From Vibrio sp. 05-20-BW147 (GTDB lineage Bacteria; Pseudomonadota; Gammaproteobacteria; Enterobacterales; Vibrionaceae): DNA of 64,000 bases. Below are positions 37,700-48,500 of the stretch, piece after piece; positions within the stretch are counted from its first letter, which is position 1; every line of letters starts with the position of its first letter. The stretch lies in contig NZ_SZTO01000019.1 of NCBI RefSeq assembly GCF_013369385.1, forward strand, positions 1 through 64,000, written 5' to 3'. Under the pieces are notes generated by a model. That model saw only the letters and a program-made list of their open reading frames with translations. It had not been told where the DNA came from and searched no databases. Position numbers and translations under genes: made by a program.

Positions 37700-39010
37700 T
37701 TATTTCTCCTTTGCCTGCCATTCTTGTGGATGTTCTACGCGTAACGCATAGGTAAGCAGCCCCATCGCATTGAGTAATCGATACGCAGACAAGGTATGGT
37801 CATACTGCGCAGCCACGTAGTTTCTGCGGGCCAAGAACACTTCCACTTTCGCATCCAGCACATCCAATAGACTGCGTCTTCCGACTGAAAATTGTTGGAT
37901 GTAGCCCTGCTCAGCCACTTTGGCGGAATCCACGTTTTGTTGCAGCAGTTGCTTTTGCTTGGCCAGCATGTCGTAGGCGTGCCAAGCCAATTCCGTTCCT
38001 TCTCTCACTTGACGTTCTGTGCGAATGCGAATTGCACGAGCTTGCTCTGCTCGCCATGCCGAAGACTCCACCCGCGCATTGGTTGAACCGCCATTAAACA
38101 GATCGTAATCGAGGGTCAACATGATGCGCGCATCTTCATCACGCCCTTCCGCCCCACCGATGTTCTCGTTTTTGTTGGCTTGCAGCTCCAGTTTGATCTC
38201 TGGGTAATAGCCACTTTTCTCGCGCTTGATCTCTTTACGCGCCGCTTCAATATCTTGAATGGCGGCACGAATTTCCGGATGGTTGTCTACCGCTTGTTGC
38301 ACCGCAACCTCACGACTGGGCGGCAGTAGCGCAAGATCAAATACCGGATCCACCAACTCACGAGCGGGTTTGCCGACCAGACGAATAAACTGGGTTTCTA
38401 AATCATAAAGGTTGTTCTGCGCAGCAATCATTGATGATTTACTGGTCGCCACTCGCGCTGAAATCTGCGCCAAATCAGAATGGCTACTCAAGCCTTTGCC
38501 CGTTCTTTCCAGAATATCTTGATAGATCTCTTCATGTTCGGTGACATTACGCTCGGCCAGATCCAGCATGGTTTGCGCTTTGAGGTATTCTAAATAGACC
38601 TTCACCACATCCAAGGCAACGTTTTCCGCATCGGAGAGTAATGCCAAACGTTCAGATTCCGCTTCAAAGCTGAGACGGTCGACATTGGCGGTGGTTTTCA
38701 TTCCATCAAACAACAGCTGCGACACTTTCACCCCAAGCTCACTGCGCGTGAGACCACGATCTTCGTCATCGATTTTTCGACCACTGTTGTAGTAGGTTTC
38801 CTCGTAGCCGATCGCGCCGTAGAGCTTCACTTGTGGCAGATAAAAGCCCTCGGCACCGTCCATGTCTCGGATGACCGATTGATAGCGCGAGTACTGGGCA
38901 AGCACTTCTGGGCTGTAATCAATGGCCGATGCCACCGACTCCTCCAGTGAGATTGCATGCGCATGTGGCAGCGCCAGTGCCCATGACACCATGAGTAATT
39001 TTGAACGCAT
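37700..39010 (-). CDS. TolC-family outer-membrane channel (LapE-like)
   Basis: This 436-residue protein has a signal peptide (MRSKLLMVSWALALPHAHA, then ISLEES) and two halves of the outer-membrane efflux family, each with long coiled helices (VKVYLEYLKAQTMLDLAERN in the first; QFSVGRRSLLDVLDAKVEVF in the second). It forms the outer-membrane exit of the type I secretion system with the HlyD and ABC proteins encoded upstream. It begins 17 bp after the HlyD gene. Confidence 0.93.
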   Translation of the reverse strand: MRSKLLMVSWALALPHAHAISLEESVASAIDYSPEVLAQYSRYQSVIRDMDGAEGFYLPQVKLYGAIGYEETYYNSGRKIDDEDRGLTRSELGVKVSQLLFDGMKTTANVDRLSFEAESERLALLSDAENVALDVVKVYLEYLKAQTMLDLAERNVTEHEEIYQDILERTGKGLSSHSDLAQISARVATSKSSMIAAQNNLYDLETQFIRLVGKPARELVDPVFDLALLPPSREVAVQQAVDNHPEIRAAIQDIEAARKEIKREKSGYYPEIKLELQANKNENIGGAEGRDEDARIMLTLDYDLFNGGSTNARVESSAWRAEQARAIRIRTERQVREGTELAWHAYDMLAKQKQLLQQNVDSAKVAEQGYIQQFSVGRRSLLDVLDAKVEVFLARRNYVAAQYDHTLSAYRLLNAMGLLTYALRVEHPQEWQAKEK

Positions 39011-39027
39011 TCCCTTTCCTTTTCTGT

Positions 39028-40356
39028 TTATGGCTCTCTTAACGCCGTCTCTTTGGCTCTGAGAAGCGGCTTAAGCCAATAGCTCAATACGGTTTTCTCT
39101 CCCGACAATATGTCGACCATCGCCTGCATACCGGGGATAATTCTAAAATTCTGTTGTGATGCGTCATTGGTCATCAATTCAATGTGAGCACGATAATACG
39201 GGTCGCCTTCTTCGGTTTTGAGTGAGTCAGCACTCACATACACCACTTTGCCTTTCTGCCCACCGTAGATAACGAAGTCATAAGCGGTAAACTTGACCGT
39301 GGCTTCTAAACCAACTTTGACGTACGCAATATCTTGTGGCGCAATTCTCGCTTCCACAATTAAGCGGCTATCGAGCGGCACCAACTCCATAATCGGTTCA
39401 CCTGGGCGTACCACACCACCAATCGAGCGGATCAAGACATCTTTTACCGTGCCATCCACCGGTGACAAAATTTCCGTGCGGCGCAACTGGTCCGCTATCG
39501 CCGACTGGCTCTCCTGCAAGCGCGCGAGCTCCGCCACCACTTCATTCAACTGACCCCGCGCTTTGGTGCGAAAATCAAGCGCAATACCGCGATAATCCGC
39601 AATCGACTCGGAGTAGGCCGCTTTTTGTTTCTGAGCCAGCACTTTTGCACTGGAAATATCGCCTTGCAGTTTGACGTAGTCGCGCTTGAGTTTAAGCAGC
39701 TCCACTTCGGCTACCGCCCCCGTTTTCACGACATCTTCCAGCATGTTGAGCTCTTTCTGCACAATCGCCATACTGTTTTCCAAGGTGCGAATGCTGTTTA
39801 ACGTATCTTGATAGGTTTGAGACTGCTGCTCAATACGCAGGGCGGATTCTTCCAGTTCTGAGTCCAGCTGCTCCAAACGTTGATGGTAGTTTTCTCGCGC
39901 ATTAAACTCAGCTCGAGTGACTTCATCTTGCCCACTTGGGTAAGGTTGCTTGGCAATACGCACTTGTTGCTGCCAATCCGTGGCTCGCCCGTCAACCACA
40001 ATGCTTTGCAGCTCGAGATCCAAACGCTTTTTCTGCGCGAGCAAGGTCTGCAATTGCTGATCCGACTCTTGGTAAGAAGCGCGAAAGCGAGTGTCATCGA
40101 GAACCATCAACGGCTGCCCTTTCACCACTTGTTCCCCTTGCGACACCAACACTTGCTTAATGATGCCGCCTTCCAAACTTTGTATGGTTTGAATCGACAA
40201 GCTTGGCACCACTTTGCCATCGCCTACCACTACCTCATCTAGGGTCGCCCATGAGGCCCAAACCCCTATCGCCAACACCAACGCAGCGCAAAGCCAAATG
40301 AGACGACGAGAACGGTAAGCAATGCGGTTATTCGACCACATGATCTGACTGCTCAT
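39028..40356 (-). CDS. HlyD-family membrane fusion protein (LapC-like)
   Basis: This 442-residue protein has a single N-terminal membrane anchor near residues 19-37, a lipoyl-like half motif (IQSLEGGIIKQVLVSQGEQV, KGQPLMVLDD), a long periplasmic coiled coil near 140-290, and a C-terminal beta-barrel (SPVDGTVKDVLIRSIGGVV, GMQAMVDILSG). It bridges the ABC transporter and the TolC-like channel. Its start overlaps the ABC gene by 4 bp, so the two are translationally coupled. Confidence 0.94.
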   Translation of the reverse strand: MSSQIMWSNNRIAYRSRRLIWLCAALVLAIGVWASWATLDEVVVGDGKVVPSLSIQTIQSLEGGIIKQVLVSQGEQVVKGQPLMVLDDTRFRASYQESDQQLQTLLAQKKRLDLELQSIVVDGRATDWQQQVRIAKQPYPSGQDEVTRAEFNARENYHQRLEQLDSELEESALRIEQQSQTYQDTLNSIRTLENSMAIVQKELNMLEDVVKTGAVAEVELLKLKRDYVKLQGDISSAKVLAQKQKAAYSESIADYRGIALDFRTKARGQLNEVVAELARLQESQSAIADQLRRTEILSPVDGTVKDVLIRSIGGVVRPGEPIMELVPLDSRLIVEARIAPQDIAYVKVGLEATVKFTAYDFVIYGGQKGKVVYVSADSLKTEEGDPYYRAHIELMTNDASQQNFRIIPGMQAMVDILSGEKTVLSYWLKPLLRAKETALREP

Positions 40357-42506
40357 GATTGCCCTCCTTTGACCACACTCACTGATTTCACTCGGCTGCG
40401 CACTCTTGCCGAACCTTGTTGCGTGAAGATCTCATGCGGGGTGCCTTGTGCCACCAATTTACCTTTATCGAGCACCAGAATGCGATCGCAAAGGGTAAGA
40501 AAACTCTGCTTATGTGAACTGATGACCAAGGTTTTGTCCGCTGGCAAACGCTGTAAAGCGTGGAAAAAACGCTCTTCTGCCGCTTTGTCTAAGGCACTGG
40601 TGGGTTCGTCCAAAAGCAACATCGCAGGATCGCGATAGATCGCGCGAGCGATCGCCACTGCCTGACGTTGTCCCCCTGAGAGAAAACGCCCCTGCTCACC
40701 CACCTGAGTTTCTAAGCCATTCGCTAAGCGAGGCATGTAATCATTGAGGCCAGAGAGCATCACCGCGTTGAGTAATCTTTGCTCATCAATGCTTTGGTCG
40801 CCAAAGGTGATGTTTTCGTAGATGGTGCCATAAATCAGCCCAGGGTTTTGACCAACCCAGCCAATCCCCGCACGAATAACACTGGGCGGCCATAACTGCG
40901 CATCAATGGTTTCGTAATACATTTGCCCAGCAGTTGGCAGCAACTGACGAGCAAGCAACGCCATTAAGGTGGACTTTCCCGAGCCAGCATTGCCGATAAC
41001 ACCAATTTTCTCTCCCGCTTTGATATCCAGTGAGATCGCTTCCAACGCGTGGATCTGCATCTCTGGGTAAGCGAAGCTGACGTTTCGCAAAGCGACATTC
41101 CCGTGGAACTCGCCTCTGTCCATCACTTGATGTGACGTGGATTCTTGAGGCGTGGCCATGATTTGGTTGAGCCCTTCCATTGCGGTTTGCGTCTGCTGGT
41201 AACGCAGCATCAGCATAGAAAGCTGGTTAATCGAAGACGCTGCGCGCCCGCTGAGCATCACAATGGCAATCAAGCCTCCCATGCTCAATAGCCCTTCGGC
41301 AATCTGATACACGCCGAAAATGATCAAGGCGATCGTCACCACTTGCTGGCTCGACATAATGGAGTGAGAAACGATGTTGGAATAAAAACGAGAACGGGTT
41401 TGCCATTCAGACAACGCAGAAACCGTCTGCTCCCAGCGTTTTTGTGTCATCCCTTCTGCATTGTTTTGCTTGATATCCGTTAACGCTGACAGGCTATCGT
41501 AGACATGGGCTTGGCGTTGCGTAGAAAGGCGCGCCGATTCGGTAAAGGTTTGTGCAAGGCGACCTTTCATCACAAAACTGAGCAGCAATAACGCCGCCAT
41601 GACCGCCAGAGGGATCAACATCATCGCGCCGCCTAACCAGCCAATCAGCAGGAGGAAGAACAGCGTAAACGGCAGATCCACTAAAGTAACCAGTGACACT
41701 GAGGTGAGGAAATCTTTTACGCTATCGAAATCTTGCAACTGGCGGGCAAATGCCCCCACCGACTGAGGTCGCTGCTCTAGGCGCATCCCCAATACTTTTT
41801 GGAACAATTGTGCTGACAGTTTGTTTTCGACATAGCGCCCCGCCATATCGGTCACCGAGCTGCGCGCTTCTCGTAATACCCAATCAAACACCACCACGAT
41901 GATGACACCGACAGAAAGCACCCAAAGAGTATGGAAGGCTTGATTCGGCACCACACGGTCGTAGACATTCATAGTAAACAGTGGCACGACCATCGCCAGC
42001 AGGTTAATGACAAACGAAGCCAGTAAGAGATCACGATACCAAGGCCTCACTTCCATCAGCACTTGACGAAACCAATGAACGGGCTTTTCTTCAATCAAAC
42101 TTTCAACACGGCCATCGGCGGCAACCAGTGTCGAAAGCTGCCATATCCCCTCTTTCACTTGCGTTTTCAGCTCATCCAAGCTCAAGGTCACGTCACTATT
42201 GGCCTGATGTGGCGATAAACAACGGTAATGCTCGCCTTCTCGCCCCAAAATCAGCAGCGGGTTGCCTTGCTTTTCCACGGCTAAGCAAGGCAAAGTGGCC
42301 TGTTCCAGCAGTGACAAGCTGGTGAGGCCGACCTCTAGCTGCGCTTGCTCTGCCGCTCGTTGAAACAAAGCTTCACTCAATTGGCCATTTTCAAGGGGCA
42401 AACCATTGACCACCTTCAGAGCGTGACAACGAATACCAAAATGTTGGCATGCCCAAAGAATGGCCGTTAACCAGTGATCTTGTCTCTCTTCCACGATAGT
42501 GTTCAT
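40353..42506 (-). CDS. Type I secretion ABC transporter/permease (LapB-like)
   Basis: This 717-residue half-transporter has an N-terminal C39-like domain of about 130 residues with no Cys at the catalytic position I would expect, so it is probably a docking domain rather than a peptidase. About five or six membrane segments follow, then an ATPase domain with Walker A GNAGSGKST, signature LSGGQRQAVAIARAI and Walker B AMLLLDEPTSALD. It exports the giant adhesin encoded just upstream, from whose stop it begins 12 bp away. It belongs to the LapB/HlyB family. Confidence 0.95.
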   Translation of the reverse strand: MNTIVEERQDHWLTAILWACQHFGIRCHALKVVNGLPLENGQLSEALFQRAAEQAQLEVGLTSLSLLEQATLPCLAVEKQGNPLLILGREGEHYRCLSPHQANSDVTLSLDELKTQVKEGIWQLSTLVAADGRVESLIEEKPVHWFRQVLMEVRPWYRDLLLASFVINLLAMVVPLFTMNVYDRVVPNQAFHTLWVLSVGVIIVVVFDWVLREARSSVTDMAGRYVENKLSAQLFQKVLGMRLEQRPQSVGAFARQLQDFDSVKDFLTSVSLVTLVDLPFTLFFLLLIGWLGGAMMLIPLAVMAALLLLSFVMKGRLAQTFTESARLSTQRQAHVYDSLSALTDIKQNNAEGMTQKRWEQTVSALSEWQTRSRFYSNIVSHSIMSSQQVVTIALIIFGVYQIAEGLLSMGGLIAIVMLSGRAASSINQLSMLMLRYQQTQTAMEGLNQIMATPQESTSHQVMDRGEFHGNVALRNVSFAYPEMQIHALEAISLDIKAGEKIGVIGNAGSGKSTLMALLARQLLPTAGQMYYETIDAQLWPPSVIRAGIGWVGQNPGLIYGTIYENITFGDQSIDEQRLLNAVMLSGLNDYMPRLANGLETQVGEQGRFLSGGQRQAVAIARAIYRDPAMLLLDEPTSALDKAAEERFFHALQRLPADKTLVISSHKQSFLTLCDRILVLDKGKLVAQGTPHEIFTQQGSARVRSRVKSVSVVKGGQS

Positions 42507-42517
42507 ACCACTCCCAA

Positions 42518-45500
42518 CTACTGAACAATCAGATTTTGATCATCGATCATTTGCTGAAGCACCTGCGCTTCGGTCAACCCTACGCCGTAGTAATCCTCAA
42601 GATTGAGGTCACTCAGCACGATGGTTTGCACCGCATTCACACCATCAGTCTTGATGTTGATATGCAGATCCGCACCGGTTTGCACCAAGTCGACAAACTG
42701 ATCGGCGCTCGCGCCGTCACTCACACCCAGACCAGACAAAATCGCACTGAGATCAATGGTGTCGCTGTTGGCAGACATATCGAACCCTGCGATGGTATCG
42801 ATCGTCGCATCCCCCACCGCCCCTAAACTGTCTGAGTTGAAAACAAACAGATCATCGCCACTGGTGGCAGTTAAGCTGCTGTCCCCGGTTGCCAGTAACT
42901 GCACATCCAACTCTTGGCTAATTCCTGTCGCCGTCTGACCACCCAACTGCGCACTTGGCGTCAGTGTGAGGGTGAAACTCTCGGCGCCGGTGTAACCGGA
43001 GACAATACTGAGGTTGGCCACATCGTTAACCGGAACGAGCCATTCGCCCGACTCTTTGCTGCCAGCCGACAGGACCAAACCATCGGGTAATCCCGAAATG
43101 GTCAGATACCCTTTTTCTCCATCGGCTGGGTTAACCATGCTCATATCAAGATTGAGTGGAATGGCACCACTCGCTTCCGCCACGATGGTGACGTAATCCA
43201 GCGTCAAAATGGGCTCATCGGGTACCGGAGCTAATTCAACAACAATAGTTTGTGTTTGCACCTCACCCAAATCTGTCGCCAGAGAACCCAACACAATGTT
43301 CTTGTCGAAGGTTTGCGCGGTCATGGTCAAGTTGAGTGTGCCAAAGGCATTGCCTGAGTAGAGTTCGATATTGCCGACCTCACTGGCTCGCACAATCACT
43401 CTCGCCACCCAACTACCATCACCGAGCTGAGTGAATGACGCTTCATGACCATCGGCGATGATCTTATCCAGCCCCTTCAACGCGGAAGGATCGGAGGTCA
43501 ATTCAGCATGCAAGGTCAGCACAATAAACTCATCGCTATTGGTTTCATTGCTGCTGATGGTCACAGGGATAGAGAGCGCTTCTCCTTCCGTGCCTGTGTA
43601 TTGGCTATCCAATCCAAAGAACTGTACATCATCACCCACCGGCAGCACGCCCACTGTCATCGTGCCAGAAGTGTGGACAATATCGGTGGTGCCGATTTCT
43701 TGCGTAATGGCATCAATAGTCAGCAAAATATCGCCACTGAAATCGAGCGGAGGCAGAAGATAGAGTTCACCCAGTCGGCTTGGATCTAGCTGCCATTCAC
43801 TGGTTGGCTTGCCAGCAAACGTGCCGCCATCATGGCCATTATTTGGCAGCAGTTCATAGCTCTCGCCCACTTTGTAAACCAGCACAGCACCATCAGGCAC
43901 GCCCTTGATCATCGCCGATAAGGTCTCTGAACCATCTTGGTCTATCAAACTGACATCCAATCCAGACAGGGCGATATAGCTATCTTCATCACCTTGAACA
44001 TTGTTGGCCACGATGTTGGCTGCATCCGTTATCGGTTCAATGTGAATAGTGACGATCGATACCTTGTCTTGCGTGTCGGTTTGCGTGACGCAATCCGCAG
44101 CATCGGTAATGTTCGCGTGCACTTCCAAGGTAATATCACCACTGTAATGCGCCGGAGGGACAAGGCTGATATCGGTCAGTCGCGTCGCGTCGTTAATGGT
44201 GTACGTTCCATCACCGTTGTCGGTGAGCAAGCCAGTGTCCGCTGGAGTTTCCACTAACGTGACGCCACTTGGCACTTTGATCATCAGGCTATTGATGGTC
44301 TCTTTACCCGTTGCACTGTTACCCTCACCACTGATGGTTTGTCCCGCCTCAACGCTGTCTCCCAGTACAACACTGAGGTCTAACTGAGTGACCACATCTT
44401 CATCCATCGACGTGATCGAGGAAACCACTAAGTCGTCAACCACTGGCAGAATTTCGATATCAATGGTTTGCGTTGTAGTGACGCTGTCACCATTGCAGCC
44501 AGAGGTTTCTTTGATTTCCACTTCGAGAGAAAGGCAACCCGCAAAGTCTTCATCCAAACCGGTGATTTTTAAACTCGCCATTGCTTCAGGCGGAATAACA
44601 AAGCCGACGATGTTACCGGCGCTGTCATACTCAATGGTGACCCCTTCTCCTTCAATCATCACGCCGTCTGGCAGTTTATCGGCACTAATAAAGAATGAGA
44701 GTTCGTTATTTGGATCACTGCCAATATTGCCATCGAGCAGACCAGACAAATCGAGGTCTTCTCCTTCGTTAAACTGCAGCGCGTCATCACCCGGAGTCAG
44801 ATCGCCAGGAGGCCCCACCGGATCACAGCTGCCGCCACCATCATCATGGCCGGTAAATTGCACTCGGATCGGCGCGTCGATAAAGCGGGCATCCTCCCCA
44901 TCAATCACACGTGCTGAAATCACCAGATTAATAATCTCAGTATTTTGTGTCGACGAAATCGTCGCATCCTTGAGGATCAGCGCCGCCATCTCTCGCACGC
45001 TATCACTGGTTAGGCCATGCGCTGGGATCACCCAGTTTCCTGCGCCGTCTTGAGTGGCCCCATTCGGGTGCTCGACAATCAAGGTTAAGCCTGCCGGGAC
45101 TTTGATAACGATATAATCAAGATACTCTGAGCCATCCACATCCATATCAACAAAACGCACCGCGTAAGTGAGATCGACGGGTCCACCTTCGGTGTTAGCC
45201 AATACTCTTGGATTGCCTTCTAAACGTGTGTCGAGTTCAACGCGAGCATCAAAATTCACTGCGATGGTCGCATCAACATATTTCTGGTCAATGGCGCCTG
45301 TACCAGAGGTATCTTGCACCAAATAAGTCACTGGAATATCGAGCGTACCACTGAAATCCATCGGTCCTTTGGCGGTTAAACGGCCACTGGTTAACAACGA
45401 TTCCAGATCGGGGGAAAGAGAATCCAGCAAACTCGAGACGTCATAACCACCTGCCGGTATTTCAAGATAGTTACCGTCAAAATAGAGCGTAATGCCCTGC

Positions 45501-48500
45501 TCTGGCGCCTGAATCACGTAGCCAATCACCTCTTCGCTGCCATCGTTATCGGCTCCCAGCGAAGGCCATAAAGTAAGAGGAACGGCGTTGTCTTCCACAC
45601 CCAAGGAGCTGAGCGTTGAGCCTGAGTTTTCATCCACTTGCGGCTTGATTTCAATATTTACCGTCATAGGAAACTCGCCCGAGTCACCATCTGGCTCAGT
45701 GGAGATCACTTTAAGCGAGTGTTGCAATTGACCACTGTAATCCTCTGGTACTTTGAGATACAAGTTGGCCAAATCGCTATTAGTCACTTGATAAATGATC
45801 CCTGTGAGTGGGTCTTCACCCGAGATCGGCAAACTCACCGGCTGCCCAGCAGCATCCACGAGCATCACGCCATCAGGAATGCCCGTGATCAAAATGTTGA
45901 TCACTTCGGAGCCATCGTCATCTGAGGTCACCAAGACAAAATCAAGCGGGATCAATTGATCTTCGATGAAATCGACCTGATTACTGATCACTTTTGTTTC
46001 TGCGTCATAACGCCAGTGGCCCTCTCCACCATCGACCGCCAACGGTTCATCAACCACGCCAGTGAGACGAATGGTGATGGTCTCTGTCACACTGTTGGCG
46101 CTTGGGTTTACAGGCACTAATCCATCAACATTGGACTCCACCGCAACTGCGGTGACTTTGACGCTCAACGTTTCGGTCACTGAACTGATATCTTCTTTCG
46201 GCACCAGATAGATGTGACCAGCCACCAGCTCAGCATCCGAGAACCAATACGTCCCATCTTCGAGCCTTGAGGAAGTGCCCCCTTCGACGCTCCAACCCTC
46301 TGCCACTTCAAGCTTGTAGTAGAGCGTTTCAGAACCATCCGTATCGTTAAGATGTCCTTTAATGGCATCGTGGAGGTTCAACGGCTGATCTTCTAAGCCG
46401 GCAATGTTTTTCACGGATAGCGACGGCGTATCAGCATCCGGTCGGACATTAATGGTCACTTGCTGAGAAGCAACTGCGGTTTGATCGCTTGGACTGACGA
46501 AGCTACTACCCGCTTCCGTTGCTATGGCGGTGACCGTAAAGGTGAACTGTCCAGAAATATTGGTATCGGATCGAATCGTCATGCGATTCAATTCTTCTTC
46601 GCTATAGGCGGTGGTTTCGTTGACTTGGCTGCCATCGAGCCAAACGGTAATTCCCGCTGGAATGCCGGAGATCTGATAGCTGAGGCTCTCGGAACTGTCG
46701 CTGTCGACAAGATCGGCGTTCAACGTCAACGTTGATGGCTCTGAACTGTCTTCAACAAGGGTGTAGTCATATTGTGAATCAGCTTGCCATGTCGGTACAT
46801 CCGCAACGGGGAACACATTGACATTAATGGTGTCCGCCAAGGTTTCACTGCCTGTGGTACTGGCGATGATTGCGCTGACCGCCAAAACGATCGTAGCGGT
46901 ATTGCTGGCTAAATGGGTTGCAGGTTGATAGGTCAGTGCGCCTGCCACCGTCACTTGGTTGCCAATCATCAACAACTGACTACCCGAAAGAATGACTTTG
47001 CCACCCACCGCATTGAGCGCGACGCCATCGAGATATAAGGTGCCTCCTTGCAGAGAGTTGGCATCAATCTCTATTGAGTCCACCACTTCTCCTTGATCGC
47101 GATCGCCCAGTGCAACGACGATGGAAAGTGTCCCTTGCTCATCTTCCCGCATCTCGAGATCTTCAACGCGCAAGATTCCCGCCGTATCATCCAAGACCAG
47201 CGTTGCTGTGCTGGTCACTTGGTCGCCGTCCCCATCAATAACGACATAACTTACCGTGTCCGAAATCGCAGGAACCGTGGTCACACTTGGGTTAGTGGTT
47301 AACTCAAATGTGCCATCTTGATGCACGACTAATGTGCCGTACACCTCGCTTGGTACATTCGGGTTAACGAGCTGAATGGTCACTGGCGTGCCATCCGCCG
47401 AGAGCGGATAGGTTGTACCGCGATACGTAACGCTGCTGATTTCAGCGCCATCAGCACCCATCACTGATTCAGGCAGCAAGTTGGTGGTGTAACTGTCTCC
47501 TTCCACCAGCTCGACACTGGTGTTTTGTGCAATGGGCACATCATCGGTCACCGTCACGGTTAACGTTTCGGTGGAGGAGATGTCGCCATCGGCATCGATG
47601 ACCCACATTTCAAAAGGCAAATCGAGTAAGTTGGTGCCGTTACCATCAGGGTGATCAAGCGCCCCTTGTAATGAAAAATCGACCTTACCATTGTTGTTGG
47701 GACGGATTTTAAACACCACTTCCCCTGCACTGTTTTTGGCAATAAACCAGCCGTTGCTGTTTTGCGCGTGCAGTGTGATGGCTAAGCCACCGCTGGTGAA
47801 CCCGTGTGCATTAAACGCCGCGACATCAATTTGAATGTCGGCAACGTCATCGCTGCCGCCATCGATGCTCAAAACGTGTTTAACGCTTTCTATCCCATTC
47901 TCGGTCCCGTCACCGACAATGCCATGTTCATCGACAGTCACGCTGCCTGCCACCGTCAGCACTGGCGTTTCGCCATCGTAGATAATCAAGGTGCTGTCAC
48001 TGGTGACAAACGTGCCATCAGAATCCGTTGCGGTGACTGGCAGATAGAGAGAAAGCTGGTTGTCTGCCTCCGGTTTATGGTGATCGACAGGTAAATAGAG
48101 ATGAACAGAAAGCTCAACGTTGCTCGCGGTATCCGCCTCAACATTCACATCATCAGGCAACGTCACGGTCAGCACTCGTGTACCATCGGCTAGAACCGCA
48201 TCGTAGCTACCATCACCGTTGACTCGCCAGACAATCGCTTCACCATTGTGCGTCAGTGGTACGCCATTGCCATCAATCACTGCTTGACCATTGGCCACGG
48301 CTAATGTCACCGCCACAATGGGGTCGGTATCGGCGGTGACCACCAGATTCACACTCGCTTCAGCGGTGATACCCGACGGGGTTAAATCATCTTTAGGCAG
48401 CTCGGTAATCACCAGCGTGCCTGAGCTCAATTCACCTTGATGGCCGTCTTGGATTTCAATGTCAAGAGGCAAGCGTTGAACATCACCATCCGTATCCCTC

